64,000 nt of DNA from Glutamicibacter sp002979865 (GTDB taxonomy: Bacteria > Actinomycetota > Actinomycetes > Actinomycetales > Micrococcaceae). The stretch is taken from NCBI RefSeq assembly GCF_050030965.1, contig NZ_CP188297.1, forward strand, positions 3,224,001 through 3,288,000. Reading direction: 5' to 3'. The notes under the pieces were generated by a model. The model was not told the DNA's origin and made no database searches. It was given only the letters and a program-made list of their open reading frames with translations. Below are positions 42,613 through 49,782 of this stretch, piece by piece. Made by a program: the position numbers and the translations under genes. Positions within the stretch are counted from its first letter, which is position 1; every line of letters starts with the position of its first letter.

Positions 42613-43286
42613 TGGCGGTAATGGGCGATTGCTTCTTCCGGTCGGCCATCGAATGCGATAGCTCCGTCGGTGACCACGAGAACGCGGTCGAAATCTTCAA
42701 GTATTTCCAAATCGTGCGTCACCACAATTGCACGTTGCGCCAGCTTGGCTATTTCGCGTTGGAACGCGAGTCGATTGCGCAGATCCAGCATCGTAGTGGG
42801 TTCATCGAAAACAATGGTTCGTGGCCGCATGGCAAGGACGGAAGCGAGTGCGACCATTTGCTGCTCGCCGCCGGAAAGAGTGTGGCTTTCGCGATCTGCC
42901 AGATGCGAGATGTTGAGCTCTGCCAGTGTCTCATGCACGCGCAATTGGCGCTCTGCTTTGGGAATTTGCAAATTCTTCAGTCCGAACGCAATGTCTTCAG
43001 AGACCAGCGGCATGATGATTTGATTTGCTGGATTCTGGAAGACAAAACCAACATCGCGGCGGATCTGCTTTGCATGATTCCGAGTGTTCAGGTCGCCAAC
43101 GTGCACGGATCCTTCAGTAGGCAAAACGAGGCCATTGATGAGCCGGGAGAGCGTACTCTTCCCAGCACCGTTTGCCCCGATAATGCCGATGCGCTGTTCG
43201 TTGAGAGTCAATCGCACATCCTTGAGGACATCGCGCTCTTCAAAGCGGACAGTGACATTCTCAAATCGAATTGGGGGTAGTTCCAC
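42597..43286 (-). CDS. bioM: ECF transporter ATPase BioM
   Basis: A 229-residue ABC ATPase that powers biotin uptake with BioN and BioY. Walker A is GANGAGKST near 36-44, the signature HTLSGGEQQMVALASVL lies near 136-152, and Walker B is TIVFDEPTTMLD. GTG 43286 is the start, with GGAG five bases upstream. It is the first gene of the operon; two BioQ-like boxes lie over its promoter about 100 bases upstream. Confidence 0.93.
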   Translation of the reverse strand: MELPPIRFENVTVRFEERDVLKDVRLTLNEQRIGIIGANGAGKSTLSRLINGLVLPTEGSVHVGDLNTRNHAKQIRRDVGFVFQNPANQIIMPLVSEDIAFGLKNLQIPKAERQLRVHETLAELNISHLADRESHTLSGGEQQMVALASVLAMRPRTIVFDEPTTMLDLRNRLAFQREIAKLAQRAIVVTHDLEILEDFDRVLVVTDGAIAFDGRPEEAIAHYRQWSHA

Positions 43287-43385
43287 GAGTGCTCCAGCGC
43301 AAGGTTCGTAGCTTGAACGGCGGGCTCCATGATCGGACAGCCATTCATGCTTGCGTTACAGATGACCGAAGAGCCATCGATTAAG

Positions 43386-43414
43386 AGCATACTTGATCAC
43401 CGTTCAATTGTCTT
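43386..43414 (-). promoter_or_regulatory. Candidate promoter of the bioM operon
   Basis: On the minus strand AAGACA (rc of 43409-43414) and TATGCT (rc of 43386-43391) are spaced by 17 bases. The left operator box fills the spacer and the right one covers the -35 edge. Transcription would begin about 95 bases before bioM. Confidence 0.6.
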
Positions 43415-43427
43415 GATCAGTGTTCAA
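43393..43427. promoter_or_regulatory. Two tandem BioQ-like operator boxes
   Basis: TTGATCACCGTTCAA (43393-43407) and TTGATCAGTGTTCAA (43413-43427) are near-palindromes repeated every 20 bases, that is two helix turns. Each fits the BioQ pattern TGAAC-N3-GTTCA with one change. BioQ is a TetR-type repressor of biotin genes in Actinobacteria; which protein binds here is inferred. Confidence 0.7.
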
Positions 43428-43434
43428 TAAATTC

Positions 43435-44151
43435 TTATGCAACGAAGAATTGTTCGTAGACCAAGCCCAGGGCCAAGAGGATCATTATGGTTCCGGAGCA
43501 CATGGTTACGATGCGTGCCGCCATGGGCCGGGAGCGAAGCAGCACCCTGGCAGCCAATGCAACGGAGAAGTACACGAGGATCGATACCGCGAAATGAGTA
43601 AGCCCAAGAGCGCCGGTTTGCAGGGAGAGCGGAAGATCCAGGGATGAATCCAGGTACTGCGGGATGAGGGCCACATACAGCAGTAGTGCCTTGGGGTTAG
43701 TGCCGCTGGTGAGCAGGCCCTTGAGGAATTGGCCGCGTAGCGATCGATGACGGACCTTGTCCAACAGCGCGACGGTGCTATCGGTAGGTTCGGGATTGCT
43801 CCGAGGGTAATCGCCATCGAGTGCTTCAATTTCGGAGGTAGATGGAGCATTGGCATCAAAGAACCTGGCGTTCCTGCAGGAACGCAGGGTCGCAATGCCT
43901 AGCCACAGCAGATAGACCGATCCGGCTGCCGTGAGCCAGAGGAGAAGTGACGGGGAACTCGCGACCAGGGCCGCAATTCCGCACACCAGCAATGCAGTAT
44001 GAACCAGGTATCCCGAGAGCAATCCCCATACGGCTGGGCGATAGCTGGTTTTGCCCAGTGCAGAGGAAATGATGTACGCCCAGTCGGCGCCGGGCGTGCA
44101 CGCCAACGTCACCGATACCAAGAGGAACCCGGTGAACTGCGATAGATCCAT
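43435..44151 (-). CDS. LysE/RhtB-family amino acid exporter
   Basis: A 238-residue membrane protein with six hydrophobic segments of the LysE superfamily. The N-terminal LLVSVTLACTPGADWAYIIS and the mid GLLTSGTNPKALLLYVALIPQYL are the two family hallmarks. A charged loop of about 50 residues (114-150) between helices is longer than in many relatives. The open frame runs 98 codons further up, but ATG 44151 has GGAGAA a few bases before it and begins the first helix. It is divergent from an Lrp-type regulator, which probably controls it; the exported amino acid is not known. Confidence 0.9.
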   Translation of the reverse strand: MDLSQFTGFLLVSVTLACTPGADWAYIISSALGKTSYRPAVWGLLSGYLVHTALLVCGIAALVASSPSLLLWLTAAGSVYLLWLGIATLRSCRNARFFDANAPSTSEIEALDGDYPRSNPEPTDSTVALLDKVRHRSLRGQFLKGLLTSGTNPKALLLYVALIPQYLDSSLDLPLSLQTGALGLTHFAVSILVYFSVALAARVLLRSRPMAARIVTMCSGTIMILLALGLVYEQFFVA

Positions 44152-44293
44152 TGCTTCTCCAAATCTAGAAACCTGTGCTCTGATAACAGTAAGGAAAAAA
44201 TCGTGAAATGTGCTTGCCGATTCTTTGGGGATACCCGGCCCTTCGGCAAGAAAAAATTGCTCTGGCGTTAAATGGCGCAAATTATTTGTGCTG

Positions 44294-44299
44294 TAGTCT
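44294..44299 (+). promoter_or_regulatory. -10 box of the Lrp-type gene, leaderless type
   Basis: TAGTCT ends six bases before the ATG at 44306, without a ribosome-binding sequence. The AT-rich stretch upstream, with AATTGC near 44255 and GCAAATT near 44277, could hold Lrp-type sites. Confidence 0.45.
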
Positions 44300-44305
44300 G
44301 ATTTC

Positions 44306-44752
44306 ATGGATGAACTAGACCGTGCGATCTTGGCCGAGTTGCAGAATGACGGACGGATGAGCGCTACCGCGGTAGCTGCAAAAGTTGGGCTATCGGTGGC
44401 TCCCTGCCATCGCCGGATCAAAGATCTTGAGCGCAGGGGAGTCATCAGCGGCTACCAAGCGGTGATTGACCCGGAGAAGGTTGGACTGGGATTCGAGGCC
44501 CTGGTTTTCGTCACGTTGAAAGACAGAGCGCAGCTTAAGCATTTTGAATTAGCAGTAGAGAGGGAAGAGCTAATAGTTGATGCGCAGCGCCTTTTCGGCG
44601 AGCCAGACTTCCTATTGCGAGTCTTTGCCAAGGATCTGCCGCATTACCAGCGTGTATACGACGAGGTCCTAGTTGATCTACCGGGCGTGGAAAAATTGAC
44701 GAGCACCATAGTCATGCGAAACATCAAGGAGCGTGCGGTTCTGCCCGTCTAG
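44306..44752 (+). CDS. Lrp/AsnC-family transcriptional regulator
   Basis: A 148-residue regulator. The N-terminal helix-turn-helix is DELDRAILAELQNDGRMSATAVAAKVGLSVAPCHRRIKDLE-like (from residue 2), and the C-terminal ligand-binding RAM domain follows, with the GEPDFLLRVFAKDLPHYQ block near 97-114. Such proteins sense amino acids and often control a divergent LysE-type exporter, exactly as arranged here. The stop overlaps the stop of the convergent MFS gene by four bases. Confidence 0.92.
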   Translation: MDELDRAILAELQNDGRMSATAVAAKVGLSVAPCHRRIKDLERRGVISGYQAVIDPEKVGLGFEALVFVTLKDRAQLKHFELAVEREELIVDAQRLFGEPDFLLRVFAKDLPHYQRVYDEVLVDLPGVEKLTSTIVMRNIKERAVLPV

Positions 44753-45966
44753 GACGTCTTGTCGGACGGCTTCCGGTTGCGGGTTACCGCCGGCGTCAAG
44801 GACAACGAAATAATCAGAACTACCGCGCAAATCCATAAGGCCTGAGGCAACTTCAAGGTATCGACGACGAAACCAATAAATGGTGGACCGCCAAGCATTG
44901 CTCCATATCCAAACGCACTGACGATGCTCACCGCTTTTGGACCCAGGCGTTCTCCGCGGGAAGCAGCGATGCTCATGCCCAAGGGGAAGCCGAGCGAGCT
45001 ACCGAGGCCCCACAATGCTGCACCGAGGCCTACTAGGGAGGGACTTGTGCCGGTGATGAACAAGCCGACGCCGAGAAGGCCGATAATTCCCATGATCAGG
45101 AGTGTATTTTTCGTGCCGAAGCGGTCCACAAGGCGACCGCCGACAAAGCGTCCCAGCGTCATTGCTGCGACGAACAAGGTGAACATGAGCGCGCCAATTT
45201 GATGCTTGAAACCGTGCCCGTCAACCGAAGTAACGGCAATCCAATCATTGGCCGCACCCTCGCTGAAACTTAAACCGGCGACCATTATGCCAAGCAGCAG
45301 CAAGAGTCCCATTTTGTGCGTTGATTGAATTCGGTTCTGGGGGACATCCTTGTTGATTGGAACCAAATTTTCGTTTTCCCAGCAGGTAATACCTCGATGG
45401 GCAACGTAAGCGAGAAGAAGAATGATGACCGCGACAAACGAGAAGTGCCAAAGGCTCGAGATATTCAAGGAAATGGTTGCTGTTGCCACCCCGGCGCCAA
45501 TTAGGGTTCCCAGGCTGAAGAACCCATGAAGGGAAGGCATGATGCTGCGGCCGACACGACGTTCAACCTGTGCGCCGCTGACGTTCATCATGATGTCCAA
45601 ACAGCCAAAAGTAAGCCCGTAAAAGAACAGGGCTACGTAGGCAAGAGTGGCTTCCTCGGTTATCGAAATGGCTATGCCCAGTACGACCAAACATGCTGCT
45701 AATCCGATGGGCAAACAGCACAACAGGCGGCGTGTTGGAACGAATTTGCTCACCGACGGAATAAGGGAGATTCCGAGCAAAGTTCCGATGGTGCTGCAAA
45801 TCAAGAACGATCCGAGGTTCAAGCCAGAGAAATCGAAAACAGCGTCGATAATGGAGAGGCGGCCTGCCCAAGTCGCAAAAGATAATCCTGCAAGAAGGAA
45901 TATTAGATTGATGCTGGTGCGTTCCGTGATTCTCTGTCGCGCGAGGTGGGCGACCAGTTGGGTCAT
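44749..45966 (-). CDS. MFS transporter
   Basis: A 405-residue protein with twelve predicted hydrophobic segments. The motif-A-like loop GRFVGGRLVDRFGTKN near 260-275 between helices 8 and 9 and the QVERRVGRSIMPSLHGFFSLGTLIG block are typical of the MFS group related to FucP/YbjJ-like transporters. The substrate cannot be told. The ATG at 45966 is the first start, seven codons before a second possible one. It is convergent with the Lrp gene and divergent from the FAD dehydrogenase. Confidence 0.88.
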   Translation of the reverse strand: MTQLVAHLARQRITERTSINLIFLLAGLSFATWAGRLSIIDAVFDFSGLNLGSFLICSTIGTLLGISLIPSVSKFVPTRRLLCCLPIGLAACLVVLGIAISITEEATLAYVALFFYGLTFGCLDIMMNVSGAQVERRVGRSIMPSLHGFFSLGTLIGAGVATATISLNISSLWHFSFVAVIILLLAYVAHRGITCWENENLVPINKDVPQNRIQSTHKMGLLLLLGIMVAGLSFSEGAANDWIAVTSVDGHGFKHQIGALMFTLFVAAMTLGRFVGGRLVDRFGTKNTLLIMGIIGLLGVGLFITGTSPSLVGLGAALWGLGSSLGFPLGMSIAASRGERLGPKAVSIVSAFGYGAMLGGPPFIGFVVDTLKLPQALWICAVVLIISLSLTPAVTRNRKPSDKTS

Positions 45967-46253
45967 CGGGCACTGTCCCTTTCGATTTCTACAATTCCTA
46001 GAGTTTATCTCAAATTAGGGGGATAAGTTACTGTTCAGTCGGGATTCTGAGTGATTATGCGCCGCTGCACGGCTCACGATCATGACATTCACAGATTCGA
46101 CGGCCGGACCAGGAAGAGAAACGGTGGTGAAGAACGAAAGTTCTCGCTAGTCAGCAAATTTCTTTGCGGAAAATACGGGTATGGTGGCATTGCCCACCGG
46201 GAAGTACGCTTGAGATGAAAACTCGTAAATTTCTTGCGTGCAGAGGTGGGATC

Positions 46254-47972
46254 GTGAAGTTGAGTTCCGAACAATGCGGAGTGATCATCGTGGGTGCTGG
46301 ATTGGCCGGGCTGGTTGCAGCGTCCGAGGCACTTGATGCAGGACTGAGAGTCCGAATCCTGGATCAGGAAAACAGGGGTAATCTCGGCGGCCAGGCTTAC
46401 TGGTCTTTTGGGGGACTGTTTCTCGTTGATACTCCTGAACAGCGCCGCTTGGGAGTTCGTGATTCTTTTGACCTTGCCTGGTCGGATTGGCAGCATAGTG
46501 CACAATTTGACCGGTTGGACGATGAGGACCTGTGGGCGCAACGTTGGGCCAAAGCCTACGTGGAGTTCGCAGCTACTGAAAAACGGTCCTGGATCAAGCA
46601 AAAAGGCATAGATCTGACTCCAGTTGTGGGCTGGGCAGAGCGCGGCGATGGTCGCGCCGAAGGGCATGGGAATTCTGTACCCAGATTTCACATCGCCTGG
46701 GGAACTGGCACCGGGGTATCGATGCCATTTGTGAATAGGGTGCTCGACGGACTGCAAACGGGACATGCCGAGTTGCTCAACCGCCACAGGGTTACTGGAT
46801 TGGTGACCACTGACGGTTCAGTTACCGGCGTTCGCGGTGAGGTCTTGTCGCCTGATGACGCTCCACGCGGGCAACAGTCGTCAAGAAACGTGGTTTCGGA
46901 GTTCGAGTTTTCGGCTGAAGCAGTGGTGATTGCAACCGGGGGAATAGGCGGAAATCAGGACCTGGTTCGGAAACTCTGGCCCGACAGGCTCGGCATCGCG
47001 CCGGGGCGCATGATTACCGGCGTTCCGAATTATGTTGACGGCAGCGGCATTGAACTCTCGCAGGAGGTGGGGGCGCGTCTTGTTAACCGCGATCGAATGT
47101 GGCATTACACAGAGGGAATCCAGAATTGGAACCCAATTTGGCCCGCTCATGGAATTAGAATTTTGCCCGGTCCAAGCCCGATGTGGTTCGATGCCGAAGG
47201 GAACCGCCTTCGTCCTCCTTGCCTTCCGGGGCACGACACTTTGGGCACGTTGAAATACCTGCGCACCGATCCCACTGCGCGAAAGTACGACTATTCATGG
47301 TTCGTGCTAAATCAGCGAATTATCGAGAAGGAGTTTGCGCTGTCAGGGTCGGAGCAAAATCCAGATCTGACTAATCGGGATAAAGCCGGAGTTATCAAGG
47401 ACCGGTTCTTTGGCAAGGGTGCTCCGGGGCCGGTCACGGATTTCTTGAACAAAGGTGCGGATTTCGTTTCAGCGACTACCGTCGAGGAGCTCGTGACGAA
47501 GATGAATGCAATCGCGCCGGAAGCACATATTGATCCGATGCGGCTTCACCAGCAACTAATGGTTCGTGATTCGCAAACTGAAAATCCATTTAGCAAAGAT
47601 CGCCAAATTCAATCTATCCGCAATGCCCGAAAGTACATCGGAGACCGTTTGACCCGAGCAGTTGCTCCGCACAGGATACTCGATCCTGCGGCGGGGCCAT
47701 TGATAGCTGTGAAGCTGCACATTCTGACGCGAAAGTCATTAGGCGGACTGCAGACAGACCTATCTGGGCAAGTCCTCAAATACGACGGAACAGTTCTTGA
47801 CGGGCTTTATGCGGCCGGTGAAGCTTCTGGATTCGGGGGCGGCGGGATGCATGGGTACAACGCGCTGGAAGGAACTTTCTTGGGCGGGTGCTTATTTAGT
47901 GGCCGGCAAATAGGACGAGGGCTGGCTGACAGGCTCGGCCGGAAAGGGCCTCAAGCTAGAAATGAGGCCTAA
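46254..47972 (+). CDS. FAD-binding dehydrogenase (flavoprotein of the ketosteroid-dehydrogenase type)
   Basis: A 572-residue flavoprotein. FAD binding is shown by GVIIVGAGLAGLVAASEA near 8-25, GNLGGQAYWSFGGLF, ATGGIGGN and the C-terminal GLYAAGEASGFGGGGMHGYNALEGTFLGG-type block (start near 516). The closest group I recall is a set of putative FAD dehydrogenases related to fumarate reductase and 3-ketosteroid delta-1-dehydrogenase; the substrate is unknown. GTG 46254 has AGAGGTGG upstream; an ATG at 46215 would add 13 residues. It stands alone and ends at a terminator. Confidence 0.87.
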   Translation: MKLSSEQCGVIIVGAGLAGLVAASEALDAGLRVRILDQENRGNLGGQAYWSFGGLFLVDTPEQRRLGVRDSFDLAWSDWQHSAQFDRLDDEDLWAQRWAKAYVEFAATEKRSWIKQKGIDLTPVVGWAERGDGRAEGHGNSVPRFHIAWGTGTGVSMPFVNRVLDGLQTGHAELLNRHRVTGLVTTDGSVTGVRGEVLSPDDAPRGQQSSRNVVSEFEFSAEAVVIATGGIGGNQDLVRKLWPDRLGIAPGRMITGVPNYVDGSGIELSQEVGARLVNRDRMWHYTEGIQNWNPIWPAHGIRILPGPSPMWFDAEGNRLRPPCLPGHDTLGTLKYLRTDPTARKYDYSWFVLNQRIIEKEFALSGSEQNPDLTNRDKAGVIKDRFFGKGAPGPVTDFLNKGADFVSATTVEELVTKMNAIAPEAHIDPMRLHQQLMVRDSQTENPFSKDRQIQSIRNARKYIGDRLTRAVAPHRILDPAAGPLIAVKLHILTRKSLGGLQTDLSGQVLKYDGTVLDGLYAAGEASGFGGGGMHGYNALEGTFLGGCLFSGRQIGRGLADRLGRKGPQARNEA

Positions 47973-48006
47973 CACTGGTCAAATTCCTAGATCTGGATAG
48001 ATGCGA

Positions 48007-48046
48007 AAACCGCCGTTCACTTGTATTACCAAGTGAACGGCGGTTT
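48007..48046. terminator. Terminator after the FAD dehydrogenase gene
   Basis: AAACCGCCGTTCACTTG (48007-48023) and its complement (48030-48046) form a 17-bp stem with a TATTAC loop, followed by ATTT. It lies between the FAD gene and the minus-strand tRNA-Arg gene and can serve both. Confidence 0.88.
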
Positions 48047-48052
48047 ATTTCG

Positions 48053-48126
48053 TACCCCCGGCCGGATTCGAACCGGCGACCTAGAGATTAGAAGGCTCTT
48101 GCTCTATCCAGCTGAGCTACGGAGGC
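48053..48126 (-). tRNA. tRNA-Arg (anticodon TCT)
   Basis: A full cloverleaf of 74 bases reads on the minus strand: acceptor GCCTCCG with CGGGGGT, D arm GCTC/GAGC, anticodon loop CTTCTAA and T arm GCCGG-TTCGAAT-CCGGC. The anticodon TCT decodes AGA/AGG. The last pair of the anticodon stem (31-39) is C-T, a mismatch. No CCA is encoded. Confidence 0.93.
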
Positions 48127-48228
48127 ATAACCGAAAATAGTTTAGCTCATTGATCACCAAAAATACGACTTGAGGCCGATAGGCTGGAGAAACGAATGTA
48201 GATCATCATCTGATTAGGAGTAGTTAAG

Positions 48229-49128
48229 TTGCCGAAATTGAGAATCGGTAGCGTGTTGAGCATCGTGTGCTTCTGTGTGCTAAGCGTGGTTTTAGCTTGG
48301 GCCGTAGCGTTGCCGCTTTGGATGGGAGAAGGCATAAATGATGCCAAGCTTCCAGGAATCGCCATGGCAATGATGTTTACCCCGACCATCGCTGCTCTAG
48401 TGATTGCCATTGTCGAACGCCGGCTAACGAGCTTCACCTCCGAGGTTGGGCTCTGGCCAATCAAGCGTCCGGGGAAGTTTGCCATCGCACTGGTGCTGTC
48501 CTATGTGATTCCGCTCGGGCTCATACTTCAAGCGCCCTTCATCGGAACATGGCTAGGGGTCTTCCCTGGTGATCTGCAGAATTTCACCGTACTGCGCGTT
48601 GTCTCCGGCCAGGAAGGCCCGACAATCTACCTTCTCGGACAGGCGGGGTTGATAGTTGTCGCTGGCCTCATGAATTCCTTGTTTGCTTTAGGAGAGGAGA
48701 TTGGTTGGCGGGGATGGCTTTGGATTCGCCTGCAGCCTTATGGGCAACTTGTATCAATTCTTGTATCCGGCGTCGTCTGGGGGATCTGGCATGCACCATT
48801 GGTGCTTCTGGGCTACAACTATCCGATGGCTGCGGGCGCGTGGGGAGTCATGGCTATGTGCGGCATGTGTACCGTATTTGGCGCCTTCCTTGGCTGGTTG
48901 CGTACCTACAGTGATTCCGTATGGCCAGCGGCTTTGGCGCATGGAGCCTTCAACGCCAGCGTGGGATTGGTTTCACTGTTTATGGTGATGGGAGTTCCTT
49001 TGGACGCAACAAAAGCATCAATCATGGGTTGGTCCGGCTGGATCTTGCCAGGAATCGTCATAGCCGCCATGCTATTGAAAGGCGCATTCAAACCTCAATG
49101 GGCTAAAGATTTATCCACAGGCCGTTGA
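48229..49128 (+). CDS. CPBP-family intramembrane metalloprotease
   Basis: A 299-residue membrane protein of the CAAX-protease/bacteriocin-processing (Abi) family, with about eight hydrophobic segments. The three active-site motifs are present: E156-E157 with Arg161 in GEEIGWRGW, His188 in WGIWHAP, and His238 with Asn242 in HGAFN. Members cut membrane peptides or act in self-immunity. The start is TTG 48229 with AGGAG eight bases upstream. It is a single-gene unit between tRNA-Arg and a hairpin. Confidence 0.88.
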   Translation: MPKLRIGSVLSIVCFCVLSVVLAWAVALPLWMGEGINDAKLPGIAMAMMFTPTIAALVIAIVERRLTSFTSEVGLWPIKRPGKFAIALVLSYVIPLGLILQAPFIGTWLGVFPGDLQNFTVLRVVSGQEGPTIYLLGQAGLIVVAGLMNSLFALGEEIGWRGWLWIRLQPYGQLVSILVSGVVWGIWHAPLVLLGYNYPMAAGAWGVMAMCGMCTVFGAFLGWLRTYSDSVWPAALAHGAFNASVGLVSLFMVMGVPLDATKASIMGWSGWILPGIVIAAMLLKGAFKPQWAKDLSTGR

Positions 49129-49171
49129 CTTTGCGTCCGACCGGATCTTGCGGTGCGCCATCATCGGATTC

Positions 49172-49196
49172 AATGGCAGAAAAGGCTTCTGCCATT
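49172..49196 (+). terminator. Hairpin between the CPBP gene and ssb
   Basis: AATGGCAGAA (49172-49181) pairs with TTCTGCCATT (49187-49196) around a five-base loop. It may end the CPBP transcript or shape the ssb leader, whose ribosome site AGGAGG lies ten bases on. Confidence 0.6.
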
Positions 49197-49219
49197 TGTA
49201 TCCAATAGGAGGCAGTCCA

Positions 49220-49669
49220 ATGAGCGATCTTGTGACAATCCGCGGAATTGTCGGAACGGAACCTCAACTCAGCATTACGCCCAAGGGCGTTTCTATCTTG
49301 AAATTCCGAGTAGCGACGCATGAGCGAAAACGCGATCTTGAAACAGGGCAGTGGGTCGACGGGCCGACCAATTGGTATGCGGTTTCGGCGTTCCGTACCC
49401 TGGGAGAGAATTCCATGGAATCCCTGGGGCAAGGCGACCATGTAATGATTTTCGGAAAGTTGCAGATCCGAGAATTCGAACGAGCAGATGGCTCGCGAGG
49501 GAATAGCGCAGATATCGAGGCTTATTCAATTGGTCACGATCTGCGTTTTGGAACGAGTTCCTTCAACCGTGTACGGACAGATACCGGCGAAATGGAGCGT
49601 GTGCAGCACCCGTCACGTTCGTCCGACACTGAAGCGAGCTGGCAAAGCGAGGATGGGGAAGCGGCCTGA
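49220..49669 (+). CDS. ssb: Single-stranded DNA-binding protein, short form
   Basis: A 149-residue OB-fold protein that coats single-stranded DNA. The core is typical: SDLVTIRGIVGTEPQL, FRVATHERKRDLETGQWVDG and the GDHVMIFGKLQIREFE strands. The C-terminus ends SEDGEAA and lacks the acidic DDxPF tip by which the main SSB binds partner proteins. It is therefore more likely a second, specialised SSB than the replicative one, and it stands outside the usual rpsF-ssb-rpsR locus. ATG 49220 has AGGAGG eight bases before it. Confidence 0.88.
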   Translation: MSDLVTIRGIVGTEPQLSITPKGVSILKFRVATHERKRDLETGQWVDGPTNWYAVSAFRTLGENSMESLGQGDHVMIFGKLQIREFERADGSRGNSADIEAYSIGHDLRFGTSSFNRVRTDTGEMERVQHPSRSSDTEASWQSEDGEAA

Positions 49670-49681
49670 AGACGCGTGTTC

Positions 49682-49747
49682 TGGTGGTGTTTGAGGGTTT
49701 CGTGTGAATCCGGGCACCACCAACCCAAAATAGTGGTGTGTGGATTC
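49682..49747 (+). promoter_or_regulatory. Mutually exclusive hairpins upstream of ettA
   Basis: CACCACCA (49715-49722) can pair with TGGTGGTG at 49682-49689, or with GTGGTG at 49733-49738, the latter extended by GAATCC/GGATTC (49706-49711, 49742-49747). The two folds exclude each other, as in attenuators. It may also be only the ssb terminator. Confidence 0.4.
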
Positions 49748-49769
49748 GGAAATGACCCCCGCAACAGAC

Positions 49770-49775
49770 TAGCCT
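49770..49775 (+). promoter_or_regulatory. -10 box of ettA, leaderless type
   Basis: TAGCCT lies seven bases before the ATG at 49783, and no ribosome-binding sequence is visible in the 20 bases before the start. Confidence 0.4.
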
Positions 49776-49782
49776 TAAGAAC

